Positions 30,001 through 42,000 of a stretch of 64,000 nucleotides of DNA are shown here, in pieces. The stretch lies in contig NC_044029.1 of the NCBI RefSeq assembly GCF_900496995.4, positions 248,001-312,000 on the forward strand, read 5' to 3'. Made by a program: the position numbers and the translations under genes. The notes beneath the pieces were generated by a model, which saw nothing but the letters and a program-made list of their open reading frames with translations, made no database searches and was not told where the DNA came from. This DNA comes from Aquila chrysaetos chrysaetos (Eukaryota > Chordata > Aves > Accipitriformes > Accipitridae). Position 1 is the stretch's first letter, and the number at the start of each line of letters is the position of its first letter.

Positions 30001-33000
30001 ACCCTAGTGGGTGCTTAACAACCTAGTTCCTCTTTTACTTCTCTGATATTTTGGCTGGTTTTGGGAGCTGGCAGCCTAATCTCACCCAGTGGAGCCCTAG
30101 GAATTTACATAACCTTTGCTTCTTTGTTTGAGTGGGTTTTTCCTCCTGTTTTTTGGCAACCTTTCTGTGAGTATAGTTCTGATAGCTTCCTTGCTTGGCA
30201 CATTTGTTCTAGCTTGAATGGACTTCCTAGTAGTTACTGAATTTTTGACTTGAAACGACTGTAAGATAGCACAGAAATGTGAAACTTTTTTAAAATACAC
30301 AGGCAATTTCAAGTGATGCTGCAGCAGTATCAGTGTAGCTACCTGTAAATGTTGCAATGAAGGCAGGTTTTATGGAGGAGAATACGGAGTGCTAGCAAAT
30401 GGATGGCAAGTACATTTAAAATGTCTCAGGGCTGGCCGAGCATTCTCGTATGCAATCGTGTTTGCTCCCCTCCTGGTACTGTACAGTAATGCCTGTGTAA
30501 ATCAGACACTGGAAAACAGCTTCTCCTCATTGTGTGGTGTGCTTGCAGACCTTTAAGTGCAGCTAGATGGGGAAAAATTGTGCTGAAACAGTGCCAAATC
30601 TCTCTATATGGATTCCAATGAGATAGCAGTTGTTGGGACTGGTTTGTAAATGATTCATACCACTGAGTTACTTAAAACTGTCCAAAGATACATCTCTTGA
30701 TATTTGTCAGTTGTGGTCTTTGCTGCTCCCTGTTTGGGTCCTTACAGCAAAAACATGATGAGCTAAAGGAATGTAACATATATGAAGGTTTGCTTTGGAT
30801 TTCTTCCTTAAACTATAGCTTCTGTTAGGGCCTTCTGTGATGCATGATTTTAGTTGTGAGAATGGCTTATTTCTTTCACTTGTCTTGGTAAGCATTGTGG
30901 GAAGGTTCAATTCCTTCCCCTGCGATATATGGACTAGAGTTTACATTGGTTTTGGTTTTCCTGCTGGTTATTCTCTCTGCCAGAACAGCAGATGGATAAC
31001 AAAGAATTCAGCCTTCTGAATAAAAAATCAATGGATTTAGTGCTGTTTATTTCTTCCATGTCATTGTCTACCCTTTATTGGGGTTTGTAGAGAGATCAGC
31101 TATACAGTTTAATAATAGTGATTTATATTGCAAGCAATGTGTTTCTTTACTATATGATTATGCATTCTAAAATTACTATTCATAGCCCTACAGTGATATG
31201 TGTTCTGACTTCTTTTCCTTAAGCCTTGCCTTAACTAAAGGCATGGTGCAAGCAGGAACAGGAAAGATTTAGAAAATGGTCTTTCAAGGTTGAGGTTAGA
31301 TCACTGTTAAGCTCTTATTTTTGAAAAGGCAAATTAAGAGAAGGTTCTGAAGACCATGTTGCACAATGAGCTGTGTGGTTAACCCTGGCTAGCTCCAGCT
31401 GTAAGGGTTTTTGAAAGCACATAGCGGAGTGCCCTTTGACTGACTTCCTTTCTTCAGCTAGTTCCGTACGTGATTAGTATTGTTAACGTATCTTGCTTCC
31501 CTGATTTGTTTCCTCCTCCTCAGTCCTGAGGATGTCTTAAATTGCAGTCTTTATAAAAATCGGAAAACTCCCAAGAGTGTTTGTTAATGTAAGGCTTTTC
31601 AAAGACATCTAGATAAGAAAAGATCTAAATCTTACTATTACCCCAGCATAACAGTAACAGCAGACTGACTGGTATGCTGTTTGCAAAGACACACAAAAGT
31701 TTCATCAGTTAGCATTGCTAATGCCACTACAAGGGCCAGACCCGTAAAGATACCTAGGTGTCTCACGCCACACTGAATTTGAGCATCTGGGCCTTGTGAG
31801 CAGGTATTTCATAGACCATGTAAGAGCTTCCTTTGAGAGCATAAGAAAAATTTTAACAGCTGAGACTGACTTGATGCTTCTCTGTCTGAAAGTGCTTTTT
31901 GTGGTCTTTTCTCCCTTTCCTCAGCCACTGAGCATCTTTGATGTCCAGTTTCTGAATGCAGTTGGAGACCTGTTGGACCTCATTCCTGCATTATTTGAGT
32001 ATTCTGCACGGAGTGGACAATGCAATGTGGAGCCAGGAAGCCATGGGAAATATCAGTGGGATATGGGTCACTGCTCTGCACTCATTAAGGTAAGCACCAA
32101 GAACTTAATCTCCAGTGACTGTGTTGATTTGTAGTGTCATGAGTCTGCATTTCTGGAGTCTTCAGTGTTTATGTTGCGTGTGCATAAAGAGACTCCTGTC
32201 AATTAAGGTGCTTTTATGCAGTTGTCATTTGTGCCTCTATAGGATTTTGGGTCCAGTTTTTCTCACTCCTGTTCAAGGGCAGGGAAAAACCGAACCAAAA
32301 CAACCACAGAGACTGACAATGAAAAGCTACTAGAATTACTAGGGAATGGGGAACTACCATGGAGAGGAGACTGGAAGAGTAACTTGTTTCACCTAGCCAA
32401 GTGAAGTCTGAAAGGGAGTATTGCAAACGTCTACAAATACACTCGGCAGATAAGCAGGGAGAAAGGGAAGAGGGTTACTTAAAGTAAAGGACAGTGCTAG
32501 CACAAGAACAAATGGGTGCAAGTGGCTGATGTTCTCTAAGTGTTAATAGTGATACTCTGGAACAGCTTTCCAGTGGGAGTAATGACAGAAAAAACGCTTT
32601 TAAGGTAAGTGGCTGATACATGGATTCTCCGTATGCTGACTAGATCCTTGATAATTTTAACTGAAAAATTTAATTGCCACCATGATGTATCTCAGAGCAA
32701 CAATATTCACCTTAAACTGAGAAGCATTCATTCAAGGATTTGCCTACAGCAAGAGGTTTCTGAGCTAACAACAAATCTTAGAAGCAGTGAAATACTTTGA
32801 AAAGATGTACTATCATAATATATATTTACATTTTCAAATTGAATTTACTTGCATTTGCTTCTGTACTTTAAAGTCACCCAGAGGCATTTTCAGAGAAACA
32901 TCATGTTCTAAGTTAATGTTGGATATGTTTGCAGAGAGCTGATCTGAGTGTGTAAATACAAGTATTCAAGAGGAAACTGGGGAAACAAAACATACTATGT

Positions 33001-36000
33001 GATGCAGGTGTCCCAAAAAACCCTAAGCTGTTTCATTTTGAAAAATAACAAGTAATTATTTGAAAACAACACATGGGCAAGAATTCTTTCCAGAGGTTTC
33101 AGAAATTCATTGTTAAGTACACAGTTAAAAGCACAAGAATCTGTTCCTTCTTGAACAATGCAATTAATCAAACTACTCAAAACAAGTTGTTCTCCCAGTT
33201 TCTATCAAGTACAAAACATGCAGAGTATAGTAGGGTCTGAAATTATTCATCTTTCTGCTTCTGTTTTCCAGGTTCTACCTGGATATGAGAATATATATTT
33301 TGCCCATTCCAGCTGGTTTACATATGCAGCCACACTGAGAATATATAAGCATTGGAACTTCAATATAGTTGATCCAGACACTACCACCAGCCGTGTCTCA
33401 TTCAGCAGTTACCCAGGTAAGGTAAAGAAAACCAAAACAATGTAGATATCCAAGATGGCACGGACCATCTTTATTGTCTTGCAGATGTCTTGCCTGTAAA
33501 AAGGATGATACCTCAACAAGCACTGACTTCAATCCACCTTAAAACTTTTAGCCACCGAGAGGACAAAATGTAGTCTTCAGTTTTCTGGCTTGAACATGAT
33601 ATTGTTGTTGTCATCATCTTTTGTTGTTGATTAATCACTTTAAGTGCTCTGAATAGTACTAGTTAAATATTCTACCTCTGGCACAAACATGCTGCTTTGA
33701 ATTCTGCTTGTGTAGTCTGCAGTCATATCAACTGTTGAACTCCTCACCTTGCCTATAGCATTCGCATGTTTGGTAATAACAGTTTTGTGGCATGACTCGT
33801 GCTGTAATGGGATTATTAGAGAGTATCAAACGCTAGCCATGTGAAATTGTATTGACTTCTTTGGTGTTGGGTTAGCAAACCTTCAGTTCTTTTCTTTGGT
33901 CCCCCCACCCTCTTCCAGCTTGTCTATAAGGTGTTGCAGAGTGGAGTATTTTTTTTCTGCTTATTTCATGTATTAGTAATATAGCCAGCCAGAATATTTA
34001 AAATCTCTCTTGGGAATATTAGGCAGCATATAATATTCTGAAGTTTCCTGGAAGAATGTTAGAAATTGCCAGCAGTTAATGTTTAAGTGGTAAAATATGT
34101 ACTCTTGCTAGAGTAGCACCAAGAAATGTGAACATGAAAAACCAAAGCAAATCTAAGACTCTTAAGAGTGAGTTAGCATTGTGCAAGTTTTTAAAGGTGG
34201 AATTTCAAATTCAAAAATACCCAAACACTCAATCTTCATAAACTTTGTAAAGCGAAGTATGCGCCGTAGGAGACTGTCTCATTCTGATGAAATTTTGGTG
34301 GGTGATGATTTCAAAATGTGCTTTGTTCAATTACTGTGCTTGCCTTACTACAAAGGCAAGGGTCCTTCATGGCAAGGACTCCTGAGACTGTGACTGGGAA
34401 ACTGTTTTGAAAAGCAGTTGCATTCATTTCATGTTGAAAGCAAGTCTTTTTCTGTGGGTTTCTGACACTCCTCAGTGACCCTCAGGAAGGCAACATCTTC
34501 TGATGACTGAGATTTTTGCTTTGACTGAGGAGCAGAGGTATTCTGGTGAATGCCTGTTAAGCGTACAGCCTTTCAAGAGCTTGGGTTATCTCTGATTCCC
34601 TTGGACGAATTTCGCTCGCTTGTTGCAAGGAATTTTGCCGAGCCTGTGTAACATGGTAGAAAGCCAAGGTTTCTCTCTCAGCTCTGTTCATCACCTGAAT
34701 GTACAGAAGGTTATTCTGGATCTTGTATCTCTCAGCAGAAATACTGTTGAGAGTATATAGTATATAGAAATACTAGTTCTATATACTAGTATATAGAAAT
34801 ACTAGTACTATCCTTCAGGAGAATGTGGCTGTTTCACAAGTGTTGCATGCTGCATTGTGCTGCAGATTCAAAACTGGGGATCAGGATCAGCCATGCAGAG
34901 CATTTATTATTTTATTTTTGGTGGTTGTCTATGGTGATGTCTCTGGGTTGTTCCTTTTGTGGGTTCTTTGTGTAAAGTGAAATGCGAGTCTTCTGTTTTG
35001 ATGAGACTGATGAAGTGTGCTGTATGGGAGGTTACCTGAAAATCAGCTACTACTACGCTGAAATGCTCAGGGTCTGTTCACAAGTGTACAAAATCCCAGT
35101 GTGCTTCCCTGAGACTGTTGAGATTTGCAGAGATGGCTCGTTTAAAAGCTTGCTTGTGCCAGGTAGACTCTGACATAGTGATGTGGTAAGGTGTACTTCT
35201 ACCAACAAAATTGAGTTAGAACTGTTGCAAAACATAGTTCCCATGGCTACAGTGAAGTGTGAGAGACCTGTGGTATGCAAAGTGTACTCACTGGCTGCCT
35301 AATTACAGGATACTATCACAAGCACTAGGCAAGCATAATCCATTGACTACAGCAAATTGCAGTAGCTGTGGGTGTAGTTCACAAACTTGCAGCTTTCCAG
35401 GGGATGAGTAGGCTCTAAAGCACTGGCTTGGTAATGATCTAGGGACATCACAGAGGAAGGAGGGAACTGCCAAATTCCTTTGCTCCGTGTTGTGATGAGA
35501 TGAAGCCTTCTATTTTTAGGGCATCTGACCAAGGAATCTGCAGGTCCTGGCCATGGTTCATCTTGACGACTGTAACTTCTCCCTGCATGCAAGTTCTCAC
35601 TCTTATTCTCTGTCCTGATAGACACTAAGAACCAGTAAGAAAGGCCAAGCTAATAAGCTCTCCTGAATAGTAACATGATCCAGATGTACATAGAAGTATT
35701 GACTTTTGGAGGAAACAAAGAGCATTAAAAGACAGGTGTCCTTCCAGGCCTTCAGTGACACCTCAGTGAGTAATTAAAAGATTTCTGTCATCCAGTAGAT
35801 TGGATATGAAGTAAAACTCTTCTGCTGTCCAAAAGCTGTGTCAGAAAAGCATGAAGGAGTCATTTGCCTCCTCAGAAGGAATGTGCCAACTCCCTGATTT
35901 CTCCTGGGGTCACAGAGTAAAATTGTCCAGATTGTTTATTTACTGAATTTCAAAAGACAGGCTACTACACTGCAAAAATTAATATTTGTTGTGACTCAAA

Positions 36001-39000
36001 GGATATAAAGATTAGTCACTAACCATGATGCATGTCAGTGTGTGCATTATGATACAGCTAGTGGGCCTCATGCTTCCTTGCTTCTGCTGTGTCTGAGCAG
36101 GTAGGAGGACAGGCAGGAACTGCAGAGTCCATCCTGGCTTCCCCAGCAGTTCCCCACATTCCTGCCAGCATGCTCAAATGTCCAGTGTTACAGCATGTCC
36201 CCACTTTGCTGCTTTGTCCCTTTCAGAGCAACAGTAGCGCTCCAGAGGCACAGTCAAGTGGAAATGAATGGTAGTAATAATCTCTGCTTTTGCAGAATGA
36301 TTTAGCCACTCGCTGCTCGTTTCCACACTAATCCTAATCCTCAACTGAACTCCGCTCATAGTCTTAGCTTTCTCTTCTGTTGAAAGCATCTGTGCAGAGC
36401 TGCATGCATGACAGCTCTGTGAACCTCTGGAAAGGAGGAATGTCTCTGAGCTGAATGCTTGGGCACCCCCGACTTAAGTGTCTTGTTCAAGCTCTGGACA
36501 TAAATACTTAATGTGATTGGTGAATCCATGCACAGCAGGGAGAACTTAAATTGTACAGACACGTTACAGTTGCTCACAAATGTTGAATGAAGCTATGCTC
36601 ATTTAGGGGGGTAAGAAATGCGATGACAGCAACTAGGTAGGTGCTCTGTTTTGCAGGACATACCTAGTAAGATCAGAGAAAAAGCCCCCCCCCCGCAGTC
36701 ACTGCTATACACTGTCCCATTGAGGCATTCAAACAAATGAGCCCAATTAACTGATGAAATTTGCAGTTTTTCTTGAACAGCAGCTCCCAAGATTTCTGTC
36801 TGTTTGGATGGACCTCTTATTGAACAGTTAGTTTCAAACCACATTTAAGAAAGAGAGTCTACCATTTGGACGCAAGCACTCTGGTTTGGGTAGTGACCTG
36901 CTTTCTCTGGGCTGAGCCACAGTCTTGTTAAGTATGTTACTCTGATTTTAGCTCTTTAAGCAAAACAGTTGAGAAGTTTACTGCCACCTGTGCTCCTCTG
37001 GTCTGCTGTTGGGATCTTGCTTGGTTGAGACGGGCTATGACACGGGAACAAGATGGCACAAGTTGTCTTGACGGATGGCTATCCATGTGTTGCTATGGCA
37101 GGAGAGAGAAGTGACATGTGTCCTTTGTTTTGACGTAAACTGGTGTTAGCGCAAGATCAGAAAGTGCAGCATTATCCTTCCCCACAGCCTCAGCAAGAGC
37201 TAGGAGAAAGGAAACATGGAAATGGTGGTAGCCCTTGTATTCAGGGGACCAGCTTGCTCATGAGGTATTGCCAGACCATTTCTTTCTTCCCTGCTCCCTC
37301 CAACATCTGTCTAAAACCTGTAGGGAAGCAGAGGAAAGTGTCTGATGCACTTTGGAGATGACAGGCCAGAGCTATAGTGTGGGACATGCTATTTCTTAGT
37401 GCCTAGGAGAGGTCTGCAAGTGGAAGGAAGGCAGCTGGCAGGAGTTCAGTCTTGGCATGAGAAGCATCTGCTGATGGGATTAAGAAAGCTAATCCAGAGA
37501 AGGCATCTCCTTTCCTGTTGTCAAGTGTGTTTATAGCCCAGAGCATCAAGCATCTCAGCTGGGAGATAACTCTCATCCCTATGAAGTGATGGCTAGACCT
37601 CATGTCTCTGGCTTCTAGCGTGTAATACTGACCCTTTCTGTGCTTGACTGAGCACAATGACCTTCTAAAACACCAAAAGAGCTGTCCTATCTGGTTCAGA
37701 AAGAGCAGAGAACTCTTGTTCTCTAGGAACAAGAGTTGCCAGGAACGTGTTACCCCCCACATACTCTTTGGTGTGCTGACTCTCTGGAGAACACTGTGGC
37801 TCAGATTTAAAAAAATATTTTGCTTTGCTTGGCTGATTAATATTGTCATGATGAATGAAACTTGAGACTCTGGAAACTTCAGTTTTCCAGTGGTGAATGG
37901 AAACTCAATCTAAATGGCTCAGACCCAGAAGATGCAATCAGAAGTGCTTTTGCTTGTTTCTATGTAGGAAGAATCGGGTTTGTTGCAGGGGGGGGGGGGA
38001 AATAAATTGATTGAGATTTGCTGACAAAAATGGGAGATGGGTTTACAGAAAAAATAGGTGAACTGTACAGTGAAATAACAGTTGACATAAAAAGCATTTT
38101 TAATTAAAACAGATCCTCATACATACTTAAAAAGACAAGAATGACACAAGAGGACACCAAATATCTGCTGATATCTCTAGGCTTCACCCAGGTTTTATTT
38201 TTGTGGATCTCTTTCCCCTGTTCTATGTCTTTTAACTTCCCTTTGTTTCAGGGGTGCTTGAAGTCAAAATGGTAAATGTCTCAGAATAATTAGGCTAGTA
38301 ATAGTGTATCATGGAGGGCACACTGTATTATAAAACACTGCAGGATAAAACTTGGTAAATACTAAGGCCCAGAAGGAAATCCCCTTGTTTTCAGCTTGGC
38401 TGAGCTTTGCAATTTATTTGAATTAGAGTTCAAACTTCAGTTAATTCAGCATTATCCCTTGTGTTGACACTTGCTTTGAGTTGAGTTTTTCTGTTTTATC
38501 TCAGCTGTTGATTGAAAAAGAAGAAAAAACTATTCAGTTTGTTTTGAAGTAGGGCACTTAGCATTGGCATCCACATGGGAATTGGCTCTGTTTGTTTGGG
38601 CAAGCACTTGACTTGGTACACAACAGTTTATCGCTGGAGTATCCCATATCTTTGTATAAAATAGACTGGCAGAGCCAAGTTTAGAGTGTTTCTCTTCTTA
38701 TTCTTACTTATTTGAGAGAGAACCTTGCTGTTGATGTACATAATTTATTGACACTTTTTCTGTCTCCAAGTATAAAATACTAGTAACCATAAGCTGCCAT
38801 GGTTCTTTGTCTGTTCTATACTGACATATTTTTAGAGAACAGTTGACCACAAAGTATATTTTCCTGGATTGGTTCTGATTTGAGAACTTGAGACTTTAAC
38901 GAAATCATGCTGAAACAGAGCCCTTAAGCATTACTTTTGCTTGAAGGAGGTCTGCCTTTTGATGAAAACTCAGCAATAGGAGGCAGAGCTGAGTCGTCTT

Positions 39001-42000
39001 TTTGGCTGTCATAGGTTGCTGACCTTAGTTCGTTTGCAGAGTGCATTAATAAAGCTTGCTGTAGAAGATTTCATAGTGGAACTCAACGATTACACTGTTG
39101 CATAGCATTTTAGCATTTTGTACCCTTTGAAGAGTGATACCATTAAAAGCTCATTAGCAAGAGAGCAGGTTCTGGATGACTTCCCCATCAGGAGCTCAGT
39201 TAACCTTCTTTCCCCAACTTGGCAGCAGCTGTATCTTCTGGGGAATCTCAAAGTCAAATTATTTCTGCTTTGTAAGTAGTCACCATGCTATCCATGGCAT
39301 TGTAGCTGACCTTTGCAGCTCTGGATACCACCTCCTGGCATGGGATCTGCAATTGGACCTAGTACTTCTGTTGGCATGTAACCTGGGAGGGAATCCTGCC
39401 CAGGGATCCATCACTATGTTGAGTTTGCAGGGCTGATAGGCATAAAAAAACCCCAATGACAACATGTCAGAAAGAGGAGTGGGTAAAACTTTCTGTCATG
39501 TACAGGATGTGGTTTATGATTTAAGAGGTGTCCATTTCTTGGAGATGCTTTTAAGAATAGTTAGACTGGAAAAGATTAAACTAGAAGGAGGATTTTTCTG
39601 CTTGCCTTGATTTTAGTCCAGAAGGGATTAATTTAAAGGAATAGCTGTTGTCCTTACAGAATAAAAATCTAAAACTGAAACTCGTTGATGAAAATCTCTT
39701 TGTGGAGTTTGTACTTTTGTTTTGGTTTTCTTTGTTGTATTTTTTAAAGGAATTTCTTGGAAACAAACACTCACCAGGCACTTACAGTATGTAATCCTCA
39801 GCATAAGAATAAGACATAGCTTGACATATGAAGGAGAAACTTCCAAGCTTGGGATGCAAACATGAAGCAAATGCTCTAGACAAAGAATTAGGTTCTGTGT
39901 TGAAAGCATGACAAATGAGAAACTGTGCTGACAGGTGGCCTTAAAGCACTTGGCAGAATTCACCACCTCACCTTTAATATTTGTGCAGTTTGATTTCAAA
40001 CACACATGTTGACTCATTCATATCCTCTTGGCTTGTCTCTCTGTCTTGTTCTTTGTGAACCTTTCATATAACTCTTAGATAACAAATTTTGTATTATTGC
40101 TGTTTAAGGCTTTTTGGTGTCCCTGGATGACTTTTACATACTAGGCAGTGGCTTGGTAATGTTGCAGACTACCAACAGTGTGTTTGACCAAACCCTCATG
40201 AAGCAAGTGGTGCCTGAATCCCTGTTAGCTTGGCAGAGGGTCCGCATTGCTAACATGATGGCAGATGGTGGCAAAACTTGGGCAGAAACCTTCTCGAAGT
40301 GCAACTCTGGTAAGTACACTTCCATATGAATCTTTGAAAAAAGGATGTGTTCCCTCTCCCCCTTGTACCCTTTTCCTTGCCCAGGCAGGACATGTAACTC
40401 TCTCTTTGCTCTCATGGCTAGGGACCTACAACAATCAGTACATGGTGCTGGACCTGAAGAAGGTCAAGCTGCAGAAGAGCCTTGATGATGGTGCATTGTA
40501 CATTGTTGAGCAGATCCCAACCCTTGTGGAGTATTCTGATCAAACAAATATTCTCCGGAAAGGTAATGGCTTCTATAGTAGTTACTGGCTTAGGGAAGCC
40601 ATCTTTTTGTGCCAGCTGATGGAGAATCGTGCTTTGTACCTGGGAGAGGTTTATTGAACACTAGTGCTGAGTTTCAAGTTAGAAAGCTTTATGTGAACAT
40701 CCCTGTCCTGGTTTCGGCTGGGATAGAGTTAATTTTCTTCTTAGTAGCTGGTACAGTGTGTTTTGGATTTAGTGTGAGCATGAAGTTGATAACACACTGA
40801 TGTTTTAGTTGTTGCTAAGTAGCACTTAGGATAAGTCAAGGATTTTTCAGTTTCCCATGCTCTCCCAGCAAGCAGGTGTTCAAGAAGCTGGGAGGGAGCA
40901 TGGCCAGGAGAGCTGACCTGAACTAGCCAAAGGGATATTCCATACCGTAGGATGTCATGCTCAGTATATAAACTGGGGGGAGTTGGCTGGGAGGGGTGGA
41001 TTGCTGCTTGGGCATTGGTCAGTGGGTGGTGAGCAATTGCATTGTGCATTCCTTGTCTTTTCTTGTTGGTTTTTTTACTTGTTTTTTTCTTTTTTTTGGT
41101 TATATTCCTTTTCATTACTTTTATTATTATTGTTAGTAGTATATTTTATTTTACTTTAGTTATTAAATCATTCTTATCTCAACCCATGAGTTTGGGGTTG
41201 GGTTTTTTGGTTTTTTTTGTTTTTTTTTTTTTTGATTCTCTTCCCCAGCCCACTGGGAGCAGGGGGAGCAGTGAATGGCTGCATAGTGCCTAGTTGCTGG
41301 CTGGGTGTCGTGGTTTAACCCCAGCCAGCAACTAAGCACCACGCAGCCGCTCACTCACTACCCCCCCGCCTCCAGTGGGATGGGGGAGAGAATCGGGAAA
41401 AGAAGTAAAATGGTTTAATAGAACAGAAAAGAAGAAACTAATAATGGTAACACTAACAAAATGATAATAGTAATAATAAAAGGATTGGAATATATAAGTG
41501 ATGCACAATGCAATTGCTTACCACCCACTGACTGATCCCCAGTTAGTCCCCGAGCAGCAATCCCCCCAGCCCCACTCCCTCCAGTTTATATACTCGACAT
41601 GATGTTACATGGTATGGAATATTCCCTTGGCCAGTTTGGGTCAGCTGTCCTGGCTGTGTCCCCTCCCAACTTCTTGTGCCCCTCCAGCCTTCTTGCGGGC
41701 TGAGCAGGAGAAGCTGAAAAATCCTTGACTTTAGACTAAACATTACTTAGCAACAACTGAAAACATCAGTGTGTTATCAGCATTCTTCTCATACCTAACT
41801 CAAAAACATAGCACTGTACCAGCTACTAGGAAGACAATTAACTCTATCCCAGCTGAAACCAGGACACTGGGGTTAAACCATGACAATCCCTCTGTTGCCA
41901 GGTCTATAACGTTGTATTCGTTTCTCCTGTATGCTGTGGCAGAAGCAGGGGAGGGAAAAATAGACTTCTTTCTTTCTCTCTTTTTCCTGCTCTTTTTTTC

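Larger units (their letters stand above)
25239..31924 (+). other. PLBD1 intron 4 (6.7 kb)
   Basis: It contains an A-run at 25316-25331, a T/G-rich tract at 25797-25845, a C-rich stretch at 27181-27193, a poly-T/poly-A inverted repeat at 27372-27540, an A/C tract at 27846-27914, paired C runs at 28172-28194 and a T-run near 29408-29426. No gene or transposon is recognised. Confidence 0.85.
33417..40108 (+). other. PLBD1 intron 6 (6.7 kb)
   Basis: Mostly unique-looking sequence. It contains a 29-bp tandem duplication with a perfect palindrome at 34759-34811, a C10 run at 36685-36694 and a G12 run at 37988-37999. No gene or transposon recognised. Confidence 0.85.
40704..41885 (+). mobile_element. 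Outer solo LTR, ERVL-like, sense to PLBD1, interrupted by a second LTR
   Basis: It begins TGTCCTGGTTTCGGCTGGGA and ends GGTTAAACCATGACA, with the TG...CA ends of an LTR, flanked by 5-bp ATCCC duplications. The body is 40704-41305 and resumes at 41872-41885 after the nested insertion and its duplicated site. A TATA box (TATATAAA) is at 40965-40972 and an ATTAAA poly(A)-type signal at 41162-41167. No gag, pol or env sequence is present, so this is the product of LTR-LTR recombination. The 5-bp duplication fits an ERVL-type element; the family name is not certain. Confidence 0.9.

Noticed and set aside
31796..32134. 112-codon single-exon protein
   Set aside because: It is PLBD1 exon 5 read through its acceptor and donor; only 31925-32089 matches the family.
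40704..41885. A provirus bounded by two LTRs
   Set aside because: The two LTRs are inverted and directly abutting, with separate 5-bp duplications; there is no internal retroviral sequence. Two solo LTRs, one nested, explain every junction.
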